A stretch of 64,000 nucleotides of DNA, from contig OZ244850.1 of assembly GCA_965220895.1 (NCBI GenBank), positions 496,001-560,000 of the forward strand, given 5' to 3'. Both the position numbers and the translations under genes were made by a program. This DNA is from WTFY01 sp965220895. GTDB taxonomy: Bacteria > Pseudomonadota > Gammaproteobacteria > UBA4575. The notes beneath the pieces are model-generated. The model had not been told where the DNA came from. It did no database searches and was given only the letters and a program-made list of their open reading frames with translations. Positions 44,393 to 53,698 of the stretch are shown in pieces (positions within the stretch are counted from its first letter, which is position 1; each line of letters starts with the position of its first letter).

Positions 44393-45672
44393 TCCCAGGC
44401 GGGTGCCGACAGGAACTCCGAAAGGGAAAGGCCTCCTGCGCCGACGACGATGGCCGACTGGACGTCGAAACGCTCTTTAAACCGTTCAAGTCCGCTTGTC
44501 CTTTGCTTGTGTGCACCGCTCTTGACCTCAAAGGCGACCAGTCTTCGACCTCGTGTCAAAACGAAGTCCACCTCGCAGTCATTTTCACGCCAATAGTGCA
44601 GGTGGTGTTCAGGCGTGCCCGTATTGAACAGGTGTGCGCCCACCGCACTCTCGACAAGGCGTCCCCAATAACCCCGGTCCGCCTTTGCTTCCTCGAACGT
44701 GTATCCCGACATCACCGCCATGAGCGCGGTGTTGAGCACGTTAAGCTTGGGGCTGGAGGATCTACGTCGGTGGGCTCCGGTGGCGTATTTGGGGAGTCCG
44801 GCGATCAGTCCCGCATTTGACAGGAGGTCGATATACCGGGCCAGGGTCGTCGTATTGCCAGCATCCTGCAACTGGCCGAGCATCTTGTTGTATGAAAGGA
44901 TCTGTCCGGAGTACTCGGCACCAAGCTGGAACAGCCGCTTCAGTAGCGCAGGCTTGTCCACCCGCTGCATCGCGAGGATGTCACGCTCGATATTGGGCTC
45001 GACCAGCGCATCGACAACGTATGCACGCCATCGACTCTGCTCCGGAACAAGTGAGACACCTCCCGGATAGCCCCCGAAATAGACGTAGCCCTGGAGATCA
45101 AAGCCGAACGCCTCCGACATCTCCGTGAACGACCAGTGCATCAGACGGACAGTCTCAAACCTGCCGGCGAGGCTTTCACTCAGCCCCTGCTGCATGAGCA
45201 GCGGGGCGGAGCCGAGCAGAATGACATGCAGGAGCCGGTGCTGCTGTCGGTCCGCATCCCATAGACCCTTGACCGTCTCCGACCAGTTCGGAATTTTCTG
45301 AACCTCATCGATCGCAAGAACGAAGCCCTGGCGAGAACGTTCGGAAGCCAGTCGCGCCTGCTCCCAGATTCGGATCAGCCACCGAGTATCTTTTGGGCCG
45401 TTGAGCAAAACATCCAGCGGGCTCCCCTCAGGGATCGAGCCACCTAAGTCCGGGGGAGAGGTTGGTGTTGGGGTTGGGGTTAAGGGAGGGGTGGCACGAG
45501 CCGGTTCGTCGACAGATGCATAGTGAAAGGGCCGGTCCAGCCGTTGAAGCGCTTGGCGAACCAGCGTAGTCTTGCCCGTCTGGCGCGGTCCGGTCACAAT
45601 TGTGAGCCGCTGAGGCGCTTCGCTCAGGTGACGGTGCAACGTGGAAATCTGGGGTCGCTCATAGACTGCCAT
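44374..45672 (-). CDS. AAA_14/DUF4143 ATPase
   Basis: 432 residues. Walker A TGPRQTGKTT (27-36), Walker B FVLAIDEVQKIPNW, the YVYFGGYPGG segment and the C-terminal DUF4143 domain with EVDFVLTRGRRLVAFEVKSG, a PD-(D/E)XK-like core. The role of this common family is unknown. Odd: a low-complexity insert of about 22 residues (TPPLTPTPTPTSPPDLGG onwards, 61-82) interrupts the region just before the second part of the ATPase. First gene of the cassette with the NACHT protein. There is no Shine-Dalgarno; a consensus -10 box ends 6 nt before ATG. Confidence 0.88.
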   Translation of the reverse strand: MAVYERPQISTLHRHLSEAPQRLTIVTGPRQTGKTTLVRQALQRLDRPFHYASVDEPARATPPLTPTPTPTSPPDLGGSIPEGSPLDVLLNGPKDTRWLIRIWEQARLASERSRQGFVLAIDEVQKIPNWSETVKGLWDADRQQHRLLHVILLGSAPLLMQQGLSESLAGRFETVRLMHWSFTEMSEAFGFDLQGYVYFGGYPGGVSLVPEQSRWRAYVVDALVEPNIERDILAMQRVDKPALLKRLFQLGAEYSGQILSYNKMLGQLQDAGNTTTLARYIDLLSNAGLIAGLPKYATGAHRRRSSSPKLNVLNTALMAVMSGYTFEEAKADRGYWGRLVESAVGAHLFNTGTPEHHLHYWRENDCEVDFVLTRGRRLVAFEVKSGAHKQRTSGLERFKERFDVQSAIVVGAGGLSLSEFLSAPAWEWFENP

Positions 45673-45678
45673 AAAGAA

Positions 45679-45707
45679 ATTATACTGTACTGAGTAAATT
45701 TACTCAA
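45679..45707 (-). promoter_or_regulatory. Promoter and palindromic operator of the AAA_14-NACHT cassette
   Basis: Leftward -35 TTGAGT (complement of 45702-45707), exact 17-nt spacer, and -10 TATAAT (complement of 45679-45684). The predicted start is at 45672, the A of the ATG, so the mRNA would be leaderless. TGAGTAAATTTACTCA (45691-45706), a perfect 16-nt palindrome, covers the -35 and part of the spacer, a classic repressor position. Confidence 0.75.
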
Positions 45708-45813
45708 TAGTCTCGGTCTTTTGACTGATGGACCCCTGTGGTTAGCCCATACGGCTAATAAAGACTGGCACCGAGGGCTCTTTTATACAGCCACTCGATA
45801 CCGAGAGGCTTGA

Positions 45814-48420
45814 TCAGGCGGCAATAGGATTCGTACCGGCGAAATGGAATTCATCGCCCTGCAGTTCGATCTGGACTGTCTGTCCGGGCTGAATCTCGCC
45901 GGCCAGCAAGGCCTGGGCCAGCGGATTTCCCACCCGCTCCTGCACGGCCCGTCGCAGGGGACGAGCCCCGTACACGGGGTCGAACCCGGCTTCTGCAAGC
46001 CTGTCCAGGGCAGCCTCGGTATATTCCAGGGCAATATCCCGGTCGGCCACCCGCTTTTGCAAATGATCCAGCTGGATTTCCGTGATGGCGCGGATGTGCT
46101 CCTTGTTGAGTGAATGGAACACAATGCAGTCATCGATGCGGTTGATGAGTTCCGGTCTCAGCCGGGTGCCCACCAGGGCCATCACCGCGGCCTTCATCTG
46201 CTCGTGATTGTCCTCGGCCTCCCCTCCTGTGGCGGCAAACCCCTGGATCACGTCGCTGCCGAGATTGGACGTCATGATGATCACGGTGTTCTTGAAGTCC
46301 ACCGTACTGCCGTGCCCGTCGGTCAGGCGCCCGTCATCAAGCATCTGCAGCAGGATGTTGAATACATCCGGATGCGCCTTCTCGATTTCATCCATCAGCA
46401 CCACGCTGTAGGGCTTGCGGCGAACGGCCTCGGTCAGGTAGCCGCCCTCCTCGTAGCCCACGTAGCCCGGCGGGGCCCCGATCAGGCGGGCCACGGAGTG
46501 CTTCTCCATGAACTCGGACATGTCGATGCGAATCAGGGCATCCTCGTTGTCGAACAGGAACTCGGTCAGGGCCTTGGTCAACTCGGTCTTGCCCACCCCG
46601 GTCGGGCCGAGGAACAGGAACGAACCGTTCGGGCGCTTCGGATCGGAGATCCCGGCCCGCGACCTGCGAACGGCATCGGAGATCACCTGCACCGCTTCAT
46701 CCTGGCCAATGACACTTGCACGCAGTTCCTGTTCCATGCGCAGCAATTTCTCGCGTTCCCCGGAAAGCATCTTGGCCACCGGAATCCCGGTCCAGCGCGA
46801 TACGATCTCGGCGACGGCCGTATCCGTCACCTTGTTGCGCAACAGCTTGTTTTCCTCGCTGCCCGCATCGGATACCTGGCGCAACTGTTTCTCCAGCTCG
46901 GGGATGCGCCCGTACTGCATCTCCGACATTTTTGCCAGATCGCCGGCCCGGTGCGCGGCATCGAGCTCGATGCGGGCCTGCTCCAGCGCCTCCTTGGTTT
47001 CCCGGGAGCTTTGCAGGACCGTTTTTTCCGAGCGCCAGACCTCCTCGAGGTCGGCATAGGACTTCTCCAGCCGGGCAATTTCCGCTTCCAGTTCCTCCAA
47101 GTGCTTGCGGGAGGCCTCGTCGGATTCCTTTTTCAGCGCCTCCCGCTCGATCTTGAGCTGGATCAGTTTGCGGTCGAGCCGGTCCATGGCCTCCGGCTTG
47201 GAGTCGATCTCCATGCGGATGCGCGAGGCGGCCTCGTCGATCAAGTCGATGGCCTTGTCCGGCAGCTGCCGGTCGGAGATGTAGCGGTGCGAAAGGGTGA
47301 CGGCATTGACGATGGCGGGATCCGTAATGTCCACCCCGTGATGGGTTTCGTAGCGTTCCTTCAGGCCGCGCAGGATTGCGATCGTGTCCTCCACCCCCGG
47401 CTCATCGACCAGGATCTTCTGGAAGCGCCGCTCCAGCGCGGCATCCTTCTCGATGTACTGGCGGTATTCATTCAGGGTGGTGGCCCCGACGCAGTGCAGT
47501 TCCCCGCGGGCCAGCGCCGGCTTGAGCATGTTGCCGGCATCCATGGCCCCCTCGGCCCGGCCTGCGCCCACCATGGTGTGCAGCTCGTCAATGAACAGTA
47601 TGATCTGGCCTTCCTGGCGGGAAAGCTCCTTCAGTACGGCCTTCAGCCGCTCTTCGAACTCGCCCCGGAATTTCGCACCGGCCACCAGGGCACTCAGGTC
47701 CAGGGACAGGAGCTTCTTGTTCTTGATGCCCTCGGGCACTTCGCCGTTGACGATGCGCTGGGCCAGGCCTTCTGCGATGGCGGTTTTTCCAACACCAGGG
47801 GCGCCGATGAGCACGGGGTTGTTCTTGGTGCGCCGCTGCAGCACCTGGATCGCGCGGCGGATTTCGTCATCGCGCCCGATCACCGGGTCGAGCTTGCCCT
47901 TCAGGGCCTCGGCAGTCAGGTCGATCGTGTACTTGCCGAGGGCCTGGCGGGTGTCTTCGGCATTCGGGTCGGTGACATTTTCCCCGGATCGCATCGACTT
48001 GAAGGCGGCGGCTAGGGCGGACTTGTCTGTACCGGCCCCGCGCAGGATCCGGCCCAACTCCCCCTTGTCTTCCAGAGCCGCCAGGGCGAAGACTTCCGAG
48101 GCGATGTATTCATCGCCTTGCTGCTGGGCCAGCCGGTCCGTGACATTGAGCAGGTTTCCCAGGCCGTTGGAGAGGTGGATTTCGCCTGCAGTGCCGGACA
48201 CCGCGGGCAGTCTTTGCACGGCTTGCTCGCAGCCTTGGCGGATCCGGCCCATGTCGGCCCCGGCGCGCTGCAGCACGGCAGCCACGGAACTGTTTTCCTG
48301 GGTGAGCATGGCCAGCATGAGGTGCACCGGTTCGATGAACTGGTGCTCGCGGCCTGCGGCCATCGACTGCGCCTCCTGCAGCGCCAGCTGGAACCTGGCA
48401 GTGAGTTTTTCCATTCGCAT
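45814..48420 (-). CDS. clpB: ATP-dependent disaggregase ClpB
   Basis: 868 residues. An N-terminal Clp repeat domain (FQLALQEAQSMAAGREHQFI) is followed by AAA+ module 1 (Walker A GAPGVGKTAIAEGLA), the long ClpB/Hsp104 coiled-coil M domain (about 410-530, rich in E/K/R) and AAA+ module 2 (GPTGVGKTELTKAL, arginine finger PELINRID). It rescues aggregated proteins with DnaK. Start ATG 48420 (MRMEKLTARF) fits the family and has GGAG/GAGG upstream; the frame extends 6 codons more. It lies 82 nt downstream of pgeF; no clear heat-shock promoter was seen in that gap. Confidence 0.96.
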   Translation of the reverse strand: MRMEKLTARFQLALQEAQSMAAGREHQFIEPVHLMLAMLTQENSSVAAVLQRAGADMGRIRQGCEQAVQRLPAVSGTAGEIHLSNGLGNLLNVTDRLAQQQGDEYIASEVFALAALEDKGELGRILRGAGTDKSALAAAFKSMRSGENVTDPNAEDTRQALGKYTIDLTAEALKGKLDPVIGRDDEIRRAIQVLQRRTKNNPVLIGAPGVGKTAIAEGLAQRIVNGEVPEGIKNKKLLSLDLSALVAGAKFRGEFEERLKAVLKELSRQEGQIILFIDELHTMVGAGRAEGAMDAGNMLKPALARGELHCVGATTLNEYRQYIEKDAALERRFQKILVDEPGVEDTIAILRGLKERYETHHGVDITDPAIVNAVTLSHRYISDRQLPDKAIDLIDEAASRIRMEIDSKPEAMDRLDRKLIQLKIEREALKKESDEASRKHLEELEAEIARLEKSYADLEEVWRSEKTVLQSSRETKEALEQARIELDAAHRAGDLAKMSEMQYGRIPELEKQLRQVSDAGSEENKLLRNKVTDTAVAEIVSRWTGIPVAKMLSGEREKLLRMEQELRASVIGQDEAVQVISDAVRRSRAGISDPKRPNGSFLFLGPTGVGKTELTKALTEFLFDNEDALIRIDMSEFMEKHSVARLIGAPPGYVGYEEGGYLTEAVRRKPYSVVLMDEIEKAHPDVFNILLQMLDDGRLTDGHGSTVDFKNTVIIMTSNLGSDVIQGFAATGGEAEDNHEQMKAAVMALVGTRLRPELINRIDDCIVFHSLNKEHIRAITEIQLDHLQKRVADRDIALEYTEAALDRLAEAGFDPVYGARPLRRAVQERVGNPLAQALLAGEIQPGQTVQIELQGDEFHFAGTNPIAA

Positions 48421-48502
48421 CCTCGAACTCCGGATCATTCTGTCTATCTATCCAGGAAAATGGGGGCTCGAGACAGGGGATTCAAGCACCCGGATGCGAA
48501 TT

Positions 48503-49249
48503 TCACTCCGCTTGCAACCAGATCAGGGTCGCCTGGCGTCCCGTAGTGCCGTCACGCCGGTAGGAAAAGAATTTCTCATCCTGGGTATGGGTACAGTGCG
48601 TGCCGCCCGTTACCGCATACACGCCCTGGATCGCAAGGAGGATCCTTCCGATCCGGTAGAGATCGGCCAGGCATTTGCCGGGGCGCCCGGGCGTAAAGGC
48701 CGGGGCGAGATCAGCCGCCTTGGCGACGAACCGCTCCCTCAGCGCTACGTCAACCTCGAATCGGGCAGGCCCGATGGCAGGCCCCAGCCAGCAGAGCAGT
48801 TGCGAGGCCGGCACAGGCAATGCACGCACGGTGTTTTCCAGCACCCCTTCCAGCAGGCCGCGCCAGCCGCCATGGGCCACGGCCACACAGCTGCCCTGCC
48901 GGTCACAGAGCAGCACGGGCAGGCAATCCGCGGTCTGCACGGCACAGACGGTTCCCCGCACGATGGTGTAGGCCGCATCGGCACGAAGCACCTCGCCCGG
49001 GGCAGCAGGAAGACGGATCACCTGCGTGCCGTGGCGCTGCTCCAGCCAGCAGGGTTTGCCCGGAAGCTGCAGGGCCTCGCGCAGCAGGTGGCGGTTTTGC
49101 TTGACGTGCTGTGCGCGGTCCCCGACGTGCAGGCCCAGGTTGAAGCCTGAATAGCAGCCCTCGCTGAAGCCCCCTGTGCGCGTCGTCGAGACGGCACGCA
49201 CGCCCGGGGGGGCCGGCCAGTCGGGCGTGAGCCACTCAGGAGACTGCAT
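48503..49249 (-). CDS. pgeF: Purine nucleoside phosphorylase/laccase-like protein YfiH (PgeF family)
   Basis: 248 residues. Conserved sites of the DUF152 family: EQRHGTQVIRLP, QTADCLPVLLCDRQ and VAHGGWRGLLEGVLE, giving the zinc-binding His/Cys/His set. Members edit misincorporated L-serine in peptidoglycan precursors (PgeF) and show multicopper-oxidase/purine nucleoside activities in vitro. ATG 49249 lies inside the end of rluD (14-nt overlap). The rluD-pgeF-clpB order is the usual one in gammaproteobacteria. Confidence 0.9.
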   Translation of the reverse strand: MQSPEWLTPDWPAPPGVRAVSTTRTGGFSEGCYSGFNLGLHVGDRAQHVKQNRHLLREALQLPGKPCWLEQRHGTQVIRLPAAPGEVLRADAAYTIVRGTVCAVQTADCLPVLLCDRQGSCVAVAHGGWRGLLEGVLENTVRALPVPASQLLCWLGPAIGPARFEVDVALRERFVAKAADLAPAFTPGRPGKCLADLYRIGRILLAIQGVYAVTGGTHCTHTQDEKFFSYRRDGTTGRQATLIWLQAE

Positions 49250-50186
49250 GGGCATGCCCGGCCAGCGTGTCCAGAAGCTGGCGGAAATCCTGCGGCAGGG
49301 GTGCACTCCATTCGCACCGGTGCTCGCCTTCCGGATGGGTCAGTTCGAGGTGGTTCGCGTGCAGGGCCTGGCGGGGAAACCCGGCCAGGGCCCGGGTTAC
49401 GCCATCCCCGCCGGCCCGGATCTTCCTCCCGTACACCGGGTCGCCGACCACCGGGAACCGCAGATGCGCCATGTGCACCCGGATCTGGTGGGTTCTGCCG
49501 GTCTCAAGGCGGGCCTCGAGCAGTGTGCACGGCCCAAGCTTTCGGCGGACCCGGTAGTGCGTGACGGCGGCTTTTCCGGAAGAGCGCACGGCCATTTTCT
49601 TGCGATCGACGGGATGCCTGCCAAGCGGTGCAGCGACCGTCCCGCCCGCGATCACCCGACCGTGCACCAGCACCGCATACCTTCGGCTCACCCGGCGCTG
49701 CTGCAACTGCTCGACCAGCGCACGGTGGCTTTGCAGGCGACGGGCCACCAGCAACAACCCGCTGGTGTCCTTGTCCAGGCGGTGCACGATGCCGGCCCTC
49801 GGGATGGCGGACAGGCCGGGATCATGGTGGAGCAGCGCATTGGCCAGGGTGCCGGCAGGATTGCCCGCGCCGGGATGCACCACCAGCCCGGCCGGTTTGT
49901 TGACGACCAGCAAGGACCGGTCTTCATGGACGATCTCGAGATCCATTTTCTCGGGCAGCAGCGGGGTTTCCTCGCTCAGGCGCACCCGCCCCTCGACCTG
50001 CTCTCCACCGAAAACGATGTCGCGGGGACGCAATGCCCTGCCATCCACCAGCAGCTCGCGGCGGCGGATGCATTCCTGCAAACGGGTGCGCGAATACTCC
50101 GGAAACATGCGGGACAATGCGGCGTCGATACGCAATCCCGCGAATGCTTCAGGGATTACGGCCGACAGGTGATGGTCGTCACTCAT
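49236..50186 (-). CDS. rluD: 23S rRNA pseudouridine synthase RluD
   Basis: 316 residues. An S4 RNA-binding domain (IDAALSRMFPEYSRTRLQEC) precedes the catalytic RluA-type domain with GIVHRLDKDTSGLLLVAR, where the aspartate is the nucleophile, and ETGRTHQIRVHMAHLRFPV. It modifies helix 69 of 23S rRNA. Start ATG 50186 (MSDDHHLSAVIP) matches family N-termini; the frame runs open further upstream into bamD. It is divergent from bamD, 43 nt away. Confidence 0.94.
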   Translation of the reverse strand: MSDDHHLSAVIPEAFAGLRIDAALSRMFPEYSRTRLQECIRRRELLVDGRALRPRDIVFGGEQVEGRVRLSEETPLLPEKMDLEIVHEDRSLLVVNKPAGLVVHPGAGNPAGTLANALLHHDPGLSAIPRAGIVHRLDKDTSGLLLVARRLQSHRALVEQLQQRRVSRRYAVLVHGRVIAGGTVAAPLGRHPVDRKKMAVRSSGKAAVTHYRVRRKLGPCTLLEARLETGRTHQIRVHMAHLRFPVVGDPVYGRKIRAGGDGVTRALAGFPRQALHANHLELTHPEGEHRCEWSAPLPQDFRQLLDTLAGHAHAVS

Positions 50187-50229
50187 GGTCCATGCGGTCG
50201 GGCCAAAAAAAGAGCTATACTCGGAGCCC

Positions 50230-51138
50230 ATGAAAATACATGCCCCGGATTTTACGGCTTTTGCACGGCGCCTGCTTGCCCTCCTCGTTTGCCTGAACCT
50301 GCTGAGCGGCTGTGCGGTCCTCGACCTGTTCCAGGGCCCGCAGGAGGAGGAAGAGAGTGCGGAAGTCAGCGCGGACAAGGCGGCAGAGGAACTGTACGGG
50401 CAAGCGCACAGGGCGCTGATGGGCAGCCGTGACTACACCACGGCCATCGAGAAATTCGAGTTGCTGGAATCCCGCTATCCCTTCGGACGCTACGCACAGC
50501 AGGCCCAGCTCGAACTGAGCTATGCCTACTACAAGCAAAACGAATACGAACGCGCACTGGACACCATCGACCGCTTCATCAAGCTGAACCCGCGACACCC
50601 CAGCATCGCCTACGCCCATTACATCAAGGGACTCGCCACCTTCGACAGCGGCAGGAATTTCGCGCACTACATCATAGAGCGCGATCCCTCCTACAACGAC
50701 CCCACCTCGTTGTACGAAGCCTTCAAGATCTTCGACTTCATCATCGAGGAATACCCGAACAGCAAGTACACCGAGGATGCCAAGTGGCGCATGGTCTACC
50801 TGCGAAATGAACTGGCGGAGTATGAGATCAAGGTTGCAGATTTTTACCTGCGCCGGGGCGCTTATGTGGCCGCCGCCAACCGTGCGCGCTATGTCCTCGA
50901 GCACTACCAGGGTGCCGAGGCCATGCCGCAGGCGCTGTACACGCTGGAACAGGCCTACCTCAAGCTCGGCCTCAATGACCTGGCCGACGACACCCGCCGG
51001 GTGTTCGCGGAAAATTTCCAGACCACCGAGGATGGCCGGATTCCTGCGCGGCTCGCCCTGTACAAGCCAAGCTGTGCCGAAGGCCTCTGGGCACGTGCGC
51101 TGGAAACCCTGCGCGTGAAAACCTACGACTGCGACTGA
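50230..51138 (+). CDS. bamD: Outer-membrane assembly lipoprotein BamD
   Basis: 302 residues, longer than the 245 of E. coli. Lipobox LLSGC (LLALLVCLNLLSGCAVLDLF). The mature part is a set of TPR helices: SRDYTTAIEKFELLESRYPF, QAQLELSYAYYKQNEYERAL and HPSIAYAHYIKGLATF are typical of YfiO/BamD. It binds BamC and recruits substrate barrels to BamA. ATG 50230 directly precedes the signal peptide. The extra length is mainly at the C-terminus. It converges with nadE (16-nt overlap of the ends). Confidence 0.93.
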   Translation: MKIHAPDFTAFARRLLALLVCLNLLSGCAVLDLFQGPQEEEESAEVSADKAAEELYGQAHRALMGSRDYTTAIEKFELLESRYPFGRYAQQAQLELSYAYYKQNEYERALDTIDRFIKLNPRHPSIAYAHYIKGLATFDSGRNFAHYIIERDPSYNDPTSLYEAFKIFDFIIEEYPNSKYTEDAKWRMVYLRNELAEYEIKVADFYLRRGAYVAAANRARYVLEHYQGAEAMPQALYTLEQAYLKLGLNDLADDTRRVFAENFQTTEDGRIPARLALYKPSCAEGLWARALETLRVKTYDCD

Positions 51139-52778
51139 GTCCCCGAAGCGCCCAGGTTTCGCACAAAACCGCTGGTGATCGGGTAACGGCGGTCCTTGCC
51201 AAAGGCACGGCGCGTGATCATCACCCCCGGGGGCGCCTGGCGCCTCTTGTACTCGTTTCGCAACACCATGGCCACGACACGCTCGACCACGGGCCTGTCA
51301 AACCCTTCCTCGACGATGCCATCCACGGTCATCTCCTGCTCCACGAATTTTTCCAGGATCGGGTCGAGCAGCTCATAGGGCGGCAGGCTGTCGCGGTCGA
51401 CCTGGTCCGGGGCAAGTTCCGCACTGGGCTCGCGTTGCAGCACGCGCTCCGGGATGACCTGGCCAAGCCCGTTCCTGTACCTCGCCAGTTCGTACACCAG
51501 GGTCTTGGACACATCCTTCAACGGTGCAAACCCCCCGGCCATATCGCCGTACAGGGTGGCATACCCGACGGACATCTCGCTCTTGTTTCCGGTCGTCAGC
51601 AACAGTCTTCCGGTACGGTTTGACAACGCCATGAGGAACACCCCGCGAAGACGCGACTGGATGTTTTGCTCGGTCACGTCCTGTGCCGGGCCCGGAGCCA
51701 CCGATGCCAGGCCTTTTGTGACTGCCGCATAGGCCGCTTCGATGGGAATCTGGTCCAGCTGCACCCCCAGGTTTGCAGCCAGCCGGCCGGCATCCTCGAC
51801 ACTCATCGCGGACGTGTAGCGAAACGGCATCATCACCGCGTGAACACGTTCGGCCCCGAGGGCATCGACCGCGAGCACCAGCGTCAGGGCCGAGTCAATC
51901 CCGCCGGACAGACCCAGCACCACGCCGTCGAAGCGGTTTTTCTGCACGTAGTCGCGCACGCCCAGCACGAGCGCACGATAGACCGATTCGCCACCCGTCA
52001 GGGGGGCATGCAGGCAGTCGCTGTCCAGCAGGTCCGCATCGCTCCTCGAGTACCGCACGGTGAAGATCCCCGGCTCGAACACCGGGGCACGCAGGCAGGG
52101 CTTGCCCTGGCGGTTGATGCAGCAGGACTCGCCGTCGAAAACCAGTTCATCCTGCCCGCCGACCTGGTTGACATACACGATCGGCACCTGCTGCTCGCGG
52201 ACACGGGCCTTCAGGATCTCGAGCCGCTCCTGCGTCTTGTGGACCCGGTAGGGGCTGGCATTGATATTGATGATGAGCTCGGCCCCCTCGCCCACTGCCT
52301 GCTCCACGGCTGCGCCGGCCCAGATGTCCTCACAGATGGTGATGCCTGCCCGCACCCCCTGGATGTCCGTGACGCAGGCCTCGCCACCGGCCCGGAAGTA
52401 CCGTTTTTCATCAAACACCTCATAGTTCGGCAACCGCTGCTTGTGGTACACCGCCTGTATGGCCGCATCGCGAAGCACGAATGCTGAATTGAACAGCTGC
52501 CCGTTTTCCCGGGAAGGCGCACCGAGCACCACGTGGATGCCCTGGACTTCGCGACGGATGGTCTGCAGGCAGTGCTCGACGCCCGGCAGGACCGTCGCGT
52601 TGAACAGCAGGTCCTCCAGCGGGTATCCGGTCAGGGACAGCTCGGAAAATACGACCAGGTCGGCGCCCAGGTGATCGCGCGCATGCACGGCGTTTTCAAT
52701 CACCTGGCGGGTATTTCCCTGCAGGTCTCCCACTAGGAAATTGCATTGCGCCAGGGCGATATCCAGTGTGTCTTTCAT
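51123..52778 (-). CDS. nadE: Glutamine-dependent NAD+ synthetase NadE
   Basis: 551 residues, two domains. The N-terminal nitrilase-type glutaminase has the E-K-C triad in VVFSELSLTGYP, HKQRLPNYEVFDE and ITICEDIWAG. The C-terminal synthetase has the P-loop LGLSGGIDSALTLVLAVDAL and LLLTTGNKSEMSVGYATLYG. It converts nicotinate adenine dinucleotide to NAD+ using ammonia from glutamine. Start ATG 52778 (MKDTLDIALAQCNF); the longer open frame upstream overlaps sucD and is not coding. It follows sucD by 22 nt. Confidence 0.95.
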   Translation of the reverse strand: MKDTLDIALAQCNFLVGDLQGNTRQVIENAVHARDHLGADLVVFSELSLTGYPLEDLLFNATVLPGVEHCLQTIRREVQGIHVVLGAPSRENGQLFNSAFVLRDAAIQAVYHKQRLPNYEVFDEKRYFRAGGEACVTDIQGVRAGITICEDIWAGAAVEQAVGEGAELIININASPYRVHKTQERLEILKARVREQQVPIVYVNQVGGQDELVFDGESCCINRQGKPCLRAPVFEPGIFTVRYSRSDADLLDSDCLHAPLTGGESVYRALVLGVRDYVQKNRFDGVVLGLSGGIDSALTLVLAVDALGAERVHAVMMPFRYTSAMSVEDAGRLAANLGVQLDQIPIEAAYAAVTKGLASVAPGPAQDVTEQNIQSRLRGVFLMALSNRTGRLLLTTGNKSEMSVGYATLYGDMAGGFAPLKDVSKTLVYELARYRNGLGQVIPERVLQREPSAELAPDQVDRDSLPPYELLDPILEKFVEQEMTVDGIVEEGFDRPVVERVVAMVLRNEYKRRQAPPGVMITRRAFGKDRRYPITSGFVRNLGASGTQSQS

Positions 52779-52800
52779 CACGGCTCGGGGGCTCGGCCCG

Positions 52801-53673
52801 TCAATGCTCCAGCAGGTCGCACATGAGCGCGCCGAGCTCGGCGGGGTTGCGCGAAGTGGTGACCCCGGCCTTCTCGAACGCCCGGTACTTCTGCTCGGCG
52901 GTTCCCTGGCCGCCACTGATGATCGCCCCGGCATGCCCCATGCGTTTGCCGGCAGGGGCGGTGACCCCCGCCACGTAGGCGACGACCGGCTTGGACACCC
53001 GGTCCTGGATGAACTCGGCCGCCTGTTCCTCGGCAGTGCCACCGATCTCGCCCACCAGGATGATGCCTTGCGTGGCCTCATCCCGTTCAAACAGCGCCAG
53101 GCAGTCGATGAAGTCCAGCCCGTGGATCGGATCCCCGCCGATCCCGATGCAGGTGGACTGGCCGAGACCATGTTGTGCAGTCTGGTCCACGGCCACGTAC
53201 GTCAGGGTGCCCGAGCGCGAAACGATCCCCACCGGGCCGGGACGGTGTATGTCGCCGGGCATGATACCGATCTTGCATTCGCCCGGAGTGATGACCCCCG
53301 GGCAATTCGGTCCCACCAGCCGCGAATCCGAGTGCTCCAGCACCGCCCTCACTTTCACCATGTCGAGGATCGGCACCCCTTCGGTGATGCACACTACCAG
53401 CGGGATTCCCGCATAGACGGACTCGAGGATCGCGTCCGCGGCAAAGGCGGCCGGCACGTAGATGACGCTGGCATCGACCTCGTGCGCCTGGCGGGCCTGG
53501 TCTACGGTGTCATACACGGGTAGCCCGAGATGGGAACTCCCGCCGCGCCCGGGGGTCACCCCGGCCACCACCTGCGTGCCGTAGTCCAGGGCCTGGCGGG
53601 TATGAAACGTACCCTGGGTGCCTGTCATGCCCTGGCACAGGACCTTCGTATCTCTCCCGACAAGAACACTCAT
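52801..53673 (-). CDS. sucD: Succinyl-CoA synthetase alpha subunit SucD
   Basis: 290 residues. Seen: MSVLVGRDTKVLCQGMTGTQ, CoA-binding TPGRGGSSHLGLPVYDTV, YVPAAFAADAI, and the phospho-histidine in KRMGHAGAIISGGQGTA. It makes ATP or GTP from succinyl-CoA with SucC in the citric acid cycle. It lies 25 nt behind sucC. Unlike E. coli, sucAB are not adjacent; the neighbours are nadE and coaE. Confidence 0.96.
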   Translation of the reverse strand: MSVLVGRDTKVLCQGMTGTQGTFHTRQALDYGTQVVAGVTPGRGGSSHLGLPVYDTVDQARQAHEVDASVIYVPAAFAADAILESVYAGIPLVVCITEGVPILDMVKVRAVLEHSDSRLVGPNCPGVITPGECKIGIMPGDIHRPGPVGIVSRSGTLTYVAVDQTAQHGLGQSTCIGIGGDPIHGLDFIDCLALFERDEATQGIILVGEIGGTAEEQAAEFIQDRVSKPVVAYVAGVTAPAGKRMGHAGAIISGGQGTAEQKYRAFEKAGVTTSRNPAELGALMCDLLEH

Positions 53674-53698
53674 GGAATGCAGCCCGCGGTGTACCCGC

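Noticed and set aside
52779..53171. N-terminal extension of NadE to 53171
   Set aside because: The extra 131 residues overlap sucD in another frame and are Ser/Arg/Pro-rich noise; MKDTLDIALAQCNF is the family start.
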